A DNA stretch of 64,000 nucleotides, taken from contig JBBHKE010002887.1 in assembly GCA_037447655.1 (NCBI GenBank), positions 186,001 to 250,000 of the forward strand, in the 5' to 3' direction. Shown here in pieces: positions 21,633 through 32,943 of the stretch. Both the position numbers and the translations under genes were made by a program. This DNA comes from Zygnema cylindricum. Taxonomy: Eukaryota > Streptophyta > Zygnematophyceae > Zygnematales > Zygnemataceae. Every line of letters starts with the position of its first letter. The stretch's first letter is position 1. A model generated the notes under the pieces. That model had not been told where the DNA came from, made no database searches, and saw nothing but the letters and a program-made list of their open reading frames with translations.

Positions 21633-23117
21633 CACCGCGAATCGTTATTAGTGTCAAAGTCACTAATTTGGGTTCTTAAAATTTTGTTTTTTTTCCTCAA
21701 ATAGGATTAGATGATTTTAATTTTTCTTTGACTTTAATTAAGGTACCGTACAAAATAGGGTAAAGAACGAAAATACAATAAGATCAAAATAGTGTGGTGT
21801 ACTGTCGATGTTAGACCGTAAATAAATGTACCTCTCTAAGGGTACATCCCCATGTATTAAAGTACACACTTTTCTCTGTCTTTTTGCCCTAAAATTCAGG
21901 GAACTTTGAAAAAAACTTTAGCCGTACGAGAAAATCATTTTTACCAAAGTAAAGTGAATGTCAGTTCATACTTTGGATGTACGGGGTGTTTGTCGTTATG
22001 TGAACGCATTTTGGCGTTTTCCCCTTTTCGACCGCCGGGCAAGAGAATCCAGCCCAAAAAAAAACTTCATCCAAAATCACCTTGAGGGGGTGATTTTAGT
22101 TCAAGTACGGCCCAAACAGCGAGTGAAAAATGACACACTCACGCGCCACAAGAGTGTGAAAATTTTAGGACGAAGGAGAGTCCTCGCTATTTTTCTCCGT
22201 GCCCGTCACGCGCATGTACGGAAAAAAATCTGCAGGGGTCTCGGACCTCCACTTTCATTCATGGGGTCCTTTGTAAAATTTTGCGCCGTCGTCGCCTCTC
22301 CCCTCTCCCTCTCACACCATCGCTTTTATCTCACACTTTTTAGAACAAGAGACGACAATATTGGTATAAAATGAAAGATATTTTAAAAATATTATTTTTG
22401 ACAATTTTTAGGTTTTTTTTTAATGGCAAGTCGAGCGAGAAAAGTAGAAAAAACGAAATCGGAAAACCATCGCAGAAAGTTATTGAATCAGTGACGTCGA
22501 CGTTGTCACAAGTGAGCGTGACGTCACAATATGACCAAACCCTAAACATCTACAATTTCACAAAAATCTAGACGCCTAACAACGTCGCTGTTTTTGCTGG
22601 CGTCACAATCGTCGGAAGTTTCGTAGTCGCCTTCAATCGTCACAAGTTGTACCTACGTCTACAACCGTCACATGTCAAAGTTCCGATTTCATTTTCGCAC
22701 ATAGGGACGCTCTTCAAAGTAGTACGGAGTATCCTTACTACAGTCCAAAATACTTTATCAAAGTACCGATTACATGGGGACGTACCTAAGTGAAAATTTT
22801 ACAAATAATGAATTTAATCAGACGCTCACGCATAGGAATGTGCGCTAGAAAAACGGGATTAAAACGTGATTATTATGACACGTAAATTAGTCTGACCTGT
22901 ACGGATATTTAACTTTCACGACGGCGTACGATTCTTACTATTTTGTAATGTATATAATCGTACGGCGAATATTCCATTTTTGCTGTTCGCAAATTATCAT
23001 TAAGCCGAAATGAGAATACAGCTTTTTAAAAAAAAAATCAAATTCTTAATTAGCATCAATTACGGTAAATTTTCTTCAACACTATTTAAACTTTGACACC
23101 AATAACGATTCGCGGTG
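21633..23117. mobile_element. CACCGCGAATCG-family MITE, copy A, interrupted
   Basis: The left end CACCGCGAATCGTTATTAG and right end AATAACGATTCGCGGTG are inverted, with TA on each side. Without the inner 946-bp element plus its 4-bp duplication it is about 535 bp. The flanking sequence GCTA...CATTGTGCC would read through as a repeat-array unit if the element were removed. Confidence 0.78.
21841..22786. mobile_element. 946-bp TIR element with TAAG duplication
   Basis: The left end GGTACATCCCCATGTA and the inverted right end GGTACGTCCCCATGTA differ at one base in 16. TAAG occurs at 21837-21840 and 22787-22790. The site is empty in both paralogous copies (around 15358 and 24687, reading CTCTAAGTGAAAATTTTAC). 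An open frame of 138 codons at 21958-22374 (plus) has no recognised domain and is probably chance. The superfamily is not settled. A diverged relative lies at 59682-60000. Confidence 0.8.
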
Positions 23118-23600
23118 TACATTGTGCCAGTCGTACATCGGTCTGTACCGTGACACACGACAACGCTACATTGTGCCATCCGTACGGCTGTATGTACCGC
23201 GACAGAGGCAACGCTAGCGGTACGGCGGTCTGTTCACCGACGGTTGTCAGCGTAACATTACACCAACCGTACGGCGGTCTGTAAACCAACGGTTGTCAGC
23301 TTCACATTACGCCAGCCATACGGCGGTCTGTACACTGACGGTTGGCAGCGTAATTATTCGCCTTTCGTACGACTGTCTTTACACCGACGGTTGGCAACGT
23401 GAGATTACGCCAAGCGTACGGCTATCTGTAAACCGACGGTTGTCAGCGTCACATTACGCCAACCGTACTGCGGTCTGTACACCGGCAGGCGGCAGAATAG
23501 AATTCCGCCAGCTGTACAACTTTCTGTGACGCGATGGGCGGCAGCGCTTCATTGTGCCCGCGGTACGACCGTCCGTACTGCGTGTGACAGAATAAATCTT
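23118..23600. repeat. Degenerate 49-bp tandem repeats, unit A
   Basis: There are about eight to nine units. The spacing measured between two well-preserved units (23267 and 23316) is 49 bp. The array is nearly identical to the one at 25014-25497 and related to 15710-16255. Confidence 0.8.
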
Positions 23601-23615
23601 TGACAGACACATCGC

Positions 23616-23625
23616 CTATATAAGG
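23616..23625 (+). promoter_or_regulatory. TATA-like box after tandem repeats, unit A
   Basis: CTATATAAGG follows GACAGACACATCGC at the right edge of the 49-bp array. It is present at the equivalent place in three modules. No gene follows that I can recognise. Confidence 0.45.
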
Positions 23626-23857
23626 ATTTTCGGAGGGGCAGACAACGTTTTCTTTATCATATACTGAGGTCCTGCTCGCCGGGGGTAGACACGTTTCCGG
23701 CATACAAATCAAAAGTACGTATTTTATACAACCGTACACGATCCTCGTTCGGCAGCACGCTTTTTACGCAATCCTTAACCTATATTTATAAAATTTTGTC
23801 GTTTTGACAGCTGTGATTTTCTGACATGACGAAAGACGAGCTGATTGTACCATTTTT

Positions 23858-24135
23858 GCGACATATACATTTTTTTTCCTCTAATTTTTTTTCAACCCCC
23901 CCCCCCCCCCCTTGGCGCACGCTCACCGGGAGGGGAGGGGGGGGGGGAGATTTTCCGTACAAAATTCCGTATTGTATTCCATACTATATATGTACGAACA
24001 ACCACTTTTACCCAAATATATTGCAAAAATTTATGTTGGTCTCGGTACGATATATCGCAGACCCTGATTGATCGATATTCGATATATTGAATATGAAAAT
24101 TATCCCGATATGATTTCACCCGATACCCAACACTA
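23858..24135. mobile_element. Truncated hAT MITE at the duplication joint
   Basis: Only the right portion of the TGTTGGGTATCG-family element remains, ending CGATACCCAACACTA, followed by ATTATCAT. Its left end is replaced by the end of unit A. It contains a long C run (about 23897-23912) and a G run (about 23938-23951) not found in the 20923 copy. Confidence 0.8.
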
Positions 24136-24481
24136 ATTATCATGAAATGTACTGAAATGTACTGCTACATTGGTAGGTACGCATTTTATAACATTTTTTT
24201 CATCGTTCAATGCGTATCGTGCGCAGTATTCGCTCGTTTGGTTCGTGCGTATTATACGCACGAGACATCTATGGCCAATGTGCACGCTATGCGCCAGTTT
24301 TGGCGAACCGCACTTACTTTTAAGGACGTTTTTTTAGGGGTTGGTACGGCTAGTAGTCTGTACTGGGACTGTTGGCAACTTTAGATTGTGTCGGCCGTAC
24401 GGCAGTCTGTATTGCGACGCACAGCAACGCTTCATTGTGCCAGTGGTACGGCGGTCCGTACCGCGACCCATGGCAACGCTA

Positions 24482-25013
24482 CAACGCGAATCGTTATTAG
24501 TGTCAAAGTCACTAAGTTGGGTTTTTAAAATTTTGATTTTTTTCCTCAAATAGGATTAGATGATTTTAATTTTTCTTTGACGTTAATTAAGGTACCGTAC
24601 AAAATAGGGCAAAGAACGAAATTACAATAAGATGGAAATAGTGTGGTGTACGGTCGATGTCACACCGTAGATAAATGTACCTCTCTAAGTGAAAATTTTA
24701 CTAAAAATGAATTTAATCAGACGCTCACACATAGGAATGTGCGCTAAAAAAACGGATTAAAACGTGATTATTCTGACACGTAAATTAGTCTGACCTGTAC
24801 GGATATTTAACTTTCACGACGGCGTACGATTCCTACTATTTTGTAATGTATATAATCGCACAGCGAATATTCCATTTTTGCTGTTCGCAAATTATCATTA
24901 AGCCGAAATGAGAATACACCTTTTAAAAAAAAATCAAATTCTTAATTAGCATCAATTACGGTAAATTTTCTTCAACACTATTTAAAATTTGACACCAATA
25001 ACGATTCGCGGTG
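24482..25013. mobile_element. CACCGCGAATCG-family MITE, copy B, intact
   Basis: It is 532 bp with ends CAACGCGAATCGTTATTAG and AATAACGATTCGCGGTG, flanked by TA at 24480-24481 and 25014-25015. It is uninterrupted, so it serves as the reference for the insertion in copy A. Confidence 0.78.
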
Positions 25014-25497
25014 TACATTGTGCCAGTCGTACATCGGTCTGTACCGTGACACACGACAACGCTACATTGTGCCATACGTACGGTTGTATGAACCGCGACA
25101 GAGGCAACGCTAGCGGTACGGCGGTCTGTTCACTGACGGTTGTCAGCGTAACATTACACCAACCGTACGGCGGTCTGTAAACCAACGGTTGTCAGCTTCA
25201 CATTACGCCAGCCATACGGCGGTCTGTACACTGACGGTTGGCAGCGTAATTATTCGCCTTTCGTACGACTGTCTTTACACCGACGGTTGGCAACGTGAGA
25301 TTACGCCAAGCGTACGGCTGTCTGTAAACCGACGGTTGTCAGCGTCACATTACGCCAACCGTACTGCGGTCTGTACACCGGCAGGCGGCAGAATAGAATT
25401 CCGCCAGCTGTACAACTTTCTGTGACGCGATGGGCGGCAGCGCTTCATTGTGCCCGCGGTACGACCGTCCGTACTGCGTGTGACAGAATAAATCTTT
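25014..25497. repeat. Degenerate 49-bp tandem repeats, unit B
   Basis: This is the near-identical partner of the array at 23118-23600, with the same order of variant units. The two were therefore copied as a block rather than expanded separately. Confidence 0.8.
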
Positions 25498-25511
25498 GAC
25501 AGACACATCGC

Positions 25512-25521
25512 CTATATAAGG
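25512..25521 (+). promoter_or_regulatory. TATA-like box after tandem repeats, unit B
   Basis: CTATATAAGG sits in the same context as in unit A. It is listed separately because it is a physical copy. Its function is unproven. Confidence 0.45.
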
Positions 25522-25754
25522 ATTTTCGGAGGGGCAGACAACGTTTTCTTTATCATATACTGAGGTCCTGCTCGCCGGGGGTAGACACGTTTCCGGCATA
25601 CAAATCAAAAGTACGTATTTTATACAACCGTACACGATCCTCGTTCGGCAGCACGCTTTTTACGCAATCCTTAACCTATATTTATAAAATTTTGTCGTTT
25701 TGACAGCTGTGATTTTCTGACATGACGAAAGACGAGCTGATTGTACCATTTTTT

Positions 25755-28255
25755 GTTTCGGTCCTTAACCCTAATTTGCCATGGCCAATGTATAAACCCT
25801 AGAAATAGACACAAATTGGAGTCACATGCGCTATCGTAATTCCGATAATTTTTCGTATTGTTTTGTTTTCTTCTTCTGTAACGTATTATTACCAAGGACC
25901 TAATGGAGATTCTCTTGCGGTCCATACGTAAATCTGAGACCGTTCGATTTTAATATTTATGCAACCGTACCGAAATCTCTGCATCCATTCAGTGGATGAC
26001 AGGTGTCATGTGGAGCTAGCTACTAACAGCTGGATAATGAATTCAATGCCACAATTCCACGCCAATTACGGTACAGTCTATCAGGGTGGATGCTAATCGA
26101 CAAAAATACTCCAAGAAATCTTTGCCAGTCACGCTCCCTTTGCCTTCCTTTTTGTCCTTTGTGGTTTGTCGCGTAGCTTTCATTGTTTCTATGTTGTTTG
26201 TAAATTTTTGTAAAAATGGGAGATTTTATTATGAAAAACGCGATGGTTAAACCATCAAAGTACAAAACTGGATTGAAAAGGAAAAGTGTTCACTACCACT
26301 AAAGGCTAGAATTGTGAATCCAAAAGTACGTACAGAAATTGTTAATGCTAACCAACACTAAGAGCAAAAGAAAGCATAGAAAAACATTGGAAACAAAAAA
26401 CAAACACTAAAATTAAACTACAAAAGCACTTAAAACTACACTATACAAAGGCTCTAGATGACAAAAAAGGGCCGTCAGCACAATGAGATAGTACGGAGGT
26501 ACATATCGTACATTCAGATCGCACGCTTGAAAATCTTTGACGGACGATCGTACAAATTTGACATTGAGATTTGACATTAGATTGTACTCTAGAAAAATCG
26601 TTCACACCTTTAAACATTGAAACGAAAGCTTGCGTGCTTCCACTCAATACAAGACACGTATACGGTAGCAGGTTTACCGGATGGCACATTGGCTGGCGAA
26701 TTATCCTCCGTACAACTACCTGAAACTCTTGACATTGTACATAAGTGTTCCGCAAAGTCGAGGTTGGAGTCGGTACTTTTCTCCCACAAATTAAACCTTG
26801 AATCGCTTATAGTGTATCCGAGCCCCTAAATTTTGACCCTTGAACCTAAAATAGAATTAACAATACTAATTTTTCCTTTACGTTAATAAGGGCTTGGTTT
26901 AATTAGCGTCAATTACATTAATTTGGACAGTTTTTAGATTGTAGTGTACAAAATTTGTCGACCCGTGCCAACATTAAACTTAGTTTCATAGGTTGCCCAT
27001 TTTGTCCTTTAGAGTTTGTTTATGTGTGATTTTTAGTGCCCTTGTAGTTTGGTTTTGGTATTTTTTTTTTTCTATATATATATATTTTGTTCTGTTCTAT
27101 TTTGCTTTTATATTTTGTCTTTTATTATTTTACACGAAATAAAAAATGGGCATTTTTGTGTTGCATGTTATGGTTACAAATACTAGTTTTTTTTCCTATT
27201 CTTTATGGTTCGTTTGTGAAGTTTTTTGTACTTTTCTGATTTTCTAACCGAAAATATCTGCCAACCAGAGCTATCTAAAACTTTGGCACAGGAGGAATCC
27301 ATGGCACTCGTGAAGCACACGAGAACTATTCCGAACGCCATTACTTGTGTCAACATACCGCATAACTTATTAATTGTAAAAGCATTTAAAAGTAATTTTT
27401 AACACTTTTCTTTGTAGTATTTATGTTCTGCGATTTTAGTCTTAATGAGGTAGACCAAGGAATTTGAACAGGGGAGAAGAGTAAGAGTAGAGAATTTAAG
27501 GAATTCAGAATTACTAGTTATTGCGTGTTCGTCAGTATGCACCTAAAACCTTAATGTGAACCAGAATGAAATTCACTGAAAATTAAATTTTTGGATTAGG
27601 AAACAATGCAATTTCCAATTGTACATTTTGTGGTGGATGATGACCTATTATATGCTTATGGGAAGTTTGTAGGGAATGAATTTTTCATGGCTTTCCGAAG
27701 CGCCGTTGATCACAATGATTAACTTTGTGTCTGTAAAGAAAGATTTTGTAAAATGAATCGATGCCTGTCATCATTTTCAGGATCACCAAAGGAATCAAAC
27801 GGTGTATATTATCAGCAAAAGCACGGAATGATCTAGATGAACGAACGACATGCCCACGGCAGGGTGGAACACCGCCAAGGGCTGCAGTGAACACCACTGA
27901 CGTAATCACGAGACCACTTTTGGCAACTTTACAAGAAAGTGTCGGATAGAGAATACGGATGGACTCTATACTGACAATGCCTTAATATAATAGCATGTCA
28001 TAATTAGTGATTTTCACTAAATTTTCAGTGTTGGACCAGAATCGTATAAAACTCACGCATAGAACATGAAAAATTCACAACACAACTTGTACATTCTTTC
28101 ACATTTGAAAAAAAAACCATTTTTGCAAAGTTTTTTGTTTCTGTTTCTTGTCTTTTCTTTGTGAAATTTTCACAATATAGTATTAGTGGGAAACTCAAAC
28201 TCTATTAAGGTAAATATGATGAAGAGGAGTCGGTTGAATTGGGCCAAAAGGTAAA
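25755..28255. other. Mostly unassigned sequence
   Basis: No clear gene is visible. About 26835-26940 resembles 58455-58565 (TTTGACCCTTGAA, GTCAATTACA.TAATTTG), so part is repeat-derived. A weak candidate exon is listed at 27780-27949. The remainder is AT-rich with T runs near 27060 and 28110. Confidence 0.5.
27780..27949 (+). CDS. Possible 3' terminal exon, unknown protein
   Basis: A pyrimidine-rich stretch ending CATTTTCAG (27771-27779) looks like a splice acceptor. The following frame stays open for about 56 codons (ITKGIKRCILSAKARNDLDE, then TTCPRQGGTPPRAAVNTTDV) to a TAG. I recognise no family, and no upstream exon was identified. It could be chance. Confidence 0.2.
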
Positions 28256-30845
28256 AGCGGGAGGGAGAGTAGGATAGGAAATGAAAGGGTGAGGGAAAGC
28301 GTCCGGGGAGGGGGAGGGGAGAGAAAGGAAAAGGAGTGGGAGAAAAAGAGGGAAAGGGAGGGAGAGAAAGGAGAGGAGGGAGAGAAGGGAGAGGGAGAGG
28401 GAGAGAAAGAGGGAGAGGAAGAGAGGGAACGAGAGGGTGAGAAAAAGAAGACGGAAGCGGGAGAACGTATGGGGAGGGGGACAGAGAAGGTGAAGGGGGA
28501 GAGGTAACAAGGAGAGGTGGAGAAAGAGAGGGAGAGGGAAGACGGAGAGAGGGGAGGAGGCAGGGTTAGGTGGAGGGAGAAGAGGGGTCGAAGAGGGCAG
28601 GAGAAGAGCGGGGGAGAGGAAGAGGAAAAAGGAGGGCGAGGGAGAAGAGAAGGGAGAGGGAGTAGAAAAGGGAGAGGGAGAGGGAGAGGAAAAGTGAGAG
28701 GGGTCGGAGAGAGGAGACGAAGAGGAAGAGGGAGTGGGAAAGGGAGTGGGAAAGGGAGAGGGAGAGTGAGTGGGAAACGGAAAAGGGAGATGGAGAGGAA
28801 GAGGGATAGTGAGAGGGAGAGGGAGGGAGAGGGAGAGGCTAAGGAAAAGACAGAGAGAGAGGAAGAGGAAGTGGAATTAGTTGGGGGAGGCGCAGGGGAA
28901 AGAGTAGTCCATGGATGTGTAAGAGGAGGAAGAAGAGGAGAGAGAGGGGAGGGGAGAACGACAATGAGGTAATATTAGATAGTGCATCACGTATAGTGGA
29001 TGATGCACATGAACAAGGGGAGGGGGATGTGGAGAGAGAGAGCGGGAAAGAGAGGGAGAGGGAGAAAGAGAGGGAAAAAAAGGGAAGAGTGAGAGGGAGA
29101 TGGAGAGTGAGAGGGAGATAGAGAGTGAGAAGGAGATGGAGAAGGAGAGAAAGGAGGGGAGCGAGAGGGAGGAGGGAGAGGGAGAGGGGGAGGGAGAGGG
29201 AGAGGAAGAGGGAGAAAAAGAGGGAGAGATAGGGGGAGGGAGAAAAGAGGGAGAGAGGGAAAAGAAGAAACAGAGGGAGAGAGAGATAGAGAGGTAGAAG
29301 GAGAGTGCGCGAGACAGGGAGATGGAGTGAGAGAGGGATAGGAAACGGGAGAGGAAGTGTGGGAGGGGGGATTTGAGAGGGAGATGGAGAGTGAGAGGGA
29401 GAAAGAAAGGGAAAAGGAGAGGGAGAGGGAGAAGGGGAGAAGGAGGGAGAGGGAGGTGGTGGGGGAGGCGTAATAGGAGTAGGAGTCGGAGTAGTAGGAG
29501 AAAGTGAAAGAGGAGAAAGAGAAAGAAGAGGAGGTAGAGGGAAGGATAGAGTGGAAAGAGGAAGAGTTTGGGGAGGAGAAGGCAGACAGTTTTAGAAAGA
29601 GGTGGAAAAGGAAAAAGGAGAGGGAGAGAGAGATGGGTAATGCTAGTGGTAAGGAGAGGGAGACGTTGACAGAGAGGGGGGTAGACAAGGAGAGGGGAGG
29701 TAAGTGAGGGAGGGATTGGGAGGGAGTGGGAGGAAGCGCGATGGAGGGACAATGGGGAAGGAAAATGGGTGGAGGGAGATTGAAAGGGAGAGGGAGAGGA
29801 AGAGGGGGAGGGATAGGGTGTGGGTGAGGGAGTAGGGAACAGATATGGATAGTGAGAGGCAAAAGACGAGGGCGAAGGGGAAGGATATGGATAGGAAGCG
29901 TGAGAGGGAGTGAAAACACATATAACCAGAGAAAGGAGGCACGGGAAAAAAGAGTAGAGGGAGAGTGGGAGGGAGGTTGCATAGGGAGAAAGAGAGAGAG
30001 GGAGGGGGGTAAAAAGGACAGTGGCGGGGGGGAATAGAGAGGTAGAGGGAGAGAGAGAAGGAGAGGGAGTGGGAGGATTGGAAGAGGGAGAAGGAGTGCA
30101 AAAGCTAGAGGGAAAGGTAGACAGATTGGAAATAGAGAGGTAGGGAGGGAGATGGAGGTTAAGAGGAAGAGTGAGATACAGAGGGAGAAATAGAGGGAGA
30201 GGTAGAAGGGGTAGAATATAGGGAGGGAGAGGGAGAGGGGGGAGGAGGTGGAAAGGGAGAGAGGGAGAGCGAGGGTGTGCAATATAGAGAGGAAAAGAAA
30301 TAGTGAGAGGGAGGTAAAAAGGAGACGTCAAGGAGGAAGAAAGGTTGAGGGAGAAGAAGAGGGAAAGGAGGTGAAAAGGGACAGGGCGAGGGAGAGGGAG
30401 AGAGAGATAGAGCGAGAGTTAGAGGGATAGGAAGAGAGAGAGGGAGAGGGAAAGGGAAACGGAGATAGAGAGTGAGAGGCAGGGAGAGAAAGGGTGGGAG
30501 AGAGGAAATGGGAGTGTGGAGAAGAGGGAGAGGAAGATGAAGTGTGAGAGTACAAAAGATAGGAATACGCATCAAAAGGATGAAGTAATTCGGACGGCGA
30601 GGAAGGCAGGGGAGGCGGAGACGGGAGGGGATGGGGGATGGGGGATATGTAGTGGAGAGAGAGGGTTAGGGGAAGAGGAAGTAGAGAGGGTTACGGAAAA
30701 GAAGCGGAGAGGTAAAAAAGATGGAATAGAGAGAGGGATTGGTAGAGGGGAAGGTTGAACGTTAGGTGAAGAGGAAGGGGGAAAAAAAGGGAGAGAGGGA
30801 GAGGGAGATGGGAGAGGGAGAGATGACAAAAGAGGTGCAGGTGGA
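28256..30845. repeat. Polypurine GA array A2
   Basis: About 2.6 kb of degenerate GGGAGA/GAGAGG units with purines on the plus strand. A short non-purine island at about 28970-29010 (GATAGTGCATCACGTATAGT) breaks it. The long open frames on the minus strand (for example 28877-30331) are a composition effect. Confidence 0.92.
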
Positions 30846-30883
30846 GTCCTATACTTGCACGCTATATTCAATCTCCTTTAAAA

Positions 30884-31055
30884 ATGCTTTTGCAATCTTT
30901 GCTATTATTCCTTTCCACATTCATAGCTAGCATGGCCGTGCTAGTCATCCGAAGACCTAATCTAGCTACTTTTAAGCTCTTGCTCATATTGGCAGGAGGT
31001 TACCTCTTTTCTATTACTGTGCTACACCTAGTGCTAGGGGTAGGGCGAGGGGGAT
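30884..31055 (+). CDS. Possible N-terminal exon of a ZIP-family metal transporter
   Basis: The frame begins ATG at 30884 and encodes two hydrophobic segments. Residues 2-22 read LLQSLLLFLSTFIASMAVLV, and after RRPNLAT comes FKLLLILAGGYLFSITVLHL. The second matches the way ZIP (SLC39-type) zinc/iron transporters start, with a short loop and LLLAFSGGYL-like helix ending in LHL-PE. Here the PE pair is LG, which weakens the case or marks decay. GGG|GTAGGG at the end could be a splice donor, after which GA array A3 begins. It sits on an island between arrays A2 and A3. No further ZIP exon, such as the His-rich helix IV, was found. Confidence 0.4.
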
Positions 31056-31072
31056 GGGGGAAGTGCGATTGA

Positions 31073-32190
31073 GAAGTAGAGGGAGAGGGTGAGGGAGGGG
31101 GAGAGGGAGAGGCAGAGGCAGAAAGAGAAGGAGAGGGAAATCAGATGGAGAAGAAACGGAGCGGAACAGCAAACAGAGACGGAAAGTAAGAGGGAGAAAG
31201 ATACGGATATGGAGAGTGATAGGGAGGGATTAAGAGAAAAAGGGAAGAGAGAGGGAGAGGGAAAGGAAGGGAGCGAGGCTAAAAAGGAAGGGGGAGGAGG
31301 GGTATGACAAAGAGGGGGCTGGAAAAAAGGAGAGGGGGAGAAAGAGGTGTGAGGGGACGGGAAGTGGGAGGGAGAAGGAGGCGGAAGGAGAGGACGATAA
31401 AATGGTAGTGTGAGATTGACAAGGAGGGGGAGAGGGAGTGAGATAAGGAGAGGGAGAGGGATGGAGAAAGAGGAAGGGAGAGGGAGTGTGAGACGAAGAG
31501 ACTAATGGAAATTGTAGAGGGAGAGGAGGGAGGGTAAGCGCGAGGGCATGAGAGAGAGGGGGAGAGAAGAGGGAAAAGGGGAGGGACATGGGGATTGAAG
31601 ATGGAGAAAGAGAGGTAGTGGGGAAAAAGAGGACGAGGAAGATGGAGAGTGAGAGAATGAGGGAGACGAAGAGAGAGAGAGAGAGCAGGAGGGTGAGAGG
31701 AGTGAGAAGTAGGGAGAAGAGTTGTGCAATATGGAGAGAGAGATGGAGAAGGGAAGGAGGAGAAGAGGAAAAAAGACAGAGAGGGAGTAGGAGAGGGAGA
31801 GGGAGAGTGAGATGGAGATGGAAACAGAGAGGTTGAAATAGAGTGAGTGGAATGAGGAGAGGGAAAGGGAGGGGAAGCAATAAAGTGAGAGAAAAAGGGG
31901 AGAGAAGATGCCGATGTGGAGACGGAGACGGAGAGGGGGGGAAGATAGAAAGGGAAAAAGGGAGAGGGAGAGGGGGAGAGAGTGGAATTGGGTGAAAGAG
32001 GGAGAGGGAGAGTGAAAAAAAACGTGAGAAAAGGAGGGGGAGAAAGAGGGGAGAGAAAAGGGTGAGGGGGAGAAAGAGGAAGATGGAGAGAGGGAGAGGG
32101 ATTGGGTGAGGGGAAAGAGGGGAAGAGGATAATAGAAAGGGAGAAAGGGAGGGAGTGAGAGAGGGAGAGGGAGAGGAAGAGAGGGAGGTG
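31073..32190. repeat. Polypurine GA array A3
   Basis: The array has purines on the plus strand. From about 31211 to 32185 it is nearly identical to 32951-33930 in array A4 (same irregular interruptions such as ACTAATGGAAATTG and GATGCCGATGTGGAGACGG). A 1-kb block of array has therefore been duplicated. Confidence 0.9.
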
Positions 32191-32943
32191 ATTTCAAGCA
32201 AGGCGCCTGCTCGACAGGTTGTCGCCCAATTCATTGTAGCTGTTCCAAGGTAAGGCCAGTAGTGCACCTGCAGAGGCAGACATTGGAAGCTGAATGCTTG
32301 GTGCTTGCAAGCAGCTCTTCCTGTTTGAGTGCCAGTCTCATTTCCTGGGTAAACTCCGCTCTGCTGGCGCATTGCTGAGAGGGAAGCTGTTCTTTTGGTG
32401 ACAGAGATGCGCTGCTGCAACCGTATTTACTAGAAGTTGCTGCTTGGGTTCTCAATAGGAGGAATATCAGAAAGTTTTGGGCTTTGATGGCTCCTTTTTT
32501 ATCACGTCCCAGTCCTGCAATGTCATGTTACAGAATGCGTTTTATTGCTGGGTGGCCGATAGTCTGCTATGTGCCCAACTTTTCCTTTAAGATTCCAGTT
32601 GTCCGAAATGCAGGTCTCGCGTTCTGATTCTTGCTTAGTTTCTGTGACATTTATCTTGCGACCTTTTTTTTTGCGAAGTTGACCATCTTACTTGCGTGTC
32701 AGAATTCAGCATACATCCTGACATGCCTACTTCCACTCCGCTCGGAAGTCACTGAAAATGCAGCCACGATCTTTGTATTGAATGCGTTGGAAATTGCCGA
32801 GTGTAGTGAATTCCACAGACTATATGCCTGTTGTTTGGTTCAATTAATGTTACGGGAATAGGATTCATTTCAATTGTTTTCTGTCTTCAGGCCTATTTCT
32901 GTCTTCAGGCCTATTTCTGTCAGAAGGTGTATCCAGAAATGAC
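32191..32943. other. Non-repetitive island between arrays
   Basis: This is unique-looking sequence with ordinary composition. CCAAG|GTAAGG near 32250 would make a splice donor on the plus strand. Neither strand gives a protein I recognise. The right edge carries a short tandem of CTGTCTTCAGGCCTATTT (about 32880-32920). Confidence 0.5.

Larger units (their letters stand above)
21041..23857. repeat. Tandem segmental duplication, unit A
   Basis: This unit corresponds along its length to 23858-25754. It starts inside the hAT MITE (GCGATATATACATTTTTTTT) and ends at GATTGTACCATTTTT. It is longer than unit B mainly because of the 946-bp TIR element at 21841-22786. The last roughly 1.06 kb of the two units are nearly identical. 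Confidence 0.85.
23858..25754. repeat. Tandem segmental duplication, unit B
   Basis: This is the second unit of the duplication. It opens with a 5'-truncated hAT MITE, continues through the CATAG-family right end, the uninterrupted CACCGCG MITE, the 49-bp array and the TATA-like box, and ends at GATTGTACCATTTTTT. The sequence after 25754 is unrelated to what follows unit A. Confidence 0.85.

Noticed and set aside
21958-22374. 138-codon frame inside the 946-bp TIR element, considered as a transposase
   Set aside because: No DDE-type or zinc-finger motif is recognisable. The diverged copy near 59.7 kb does not keep the frame, and the length is far below a transposase.
27600-27720. VVDDDLLYAYG-like peptide, considered as an RT YVDD motif
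   Set aside because: There is only a short resemblance. No other RT motif is found nearby on the same strand.
28517-28972. Plus-strand Glu/Arg/Gly/Lys-rich frames in the arrays
   Set aside because: This is the purine strand of the same low-complexity arrays. They contain only Glu, Arg, Gly, Lys and a few others, have no domain, and are not conserved between arrays.
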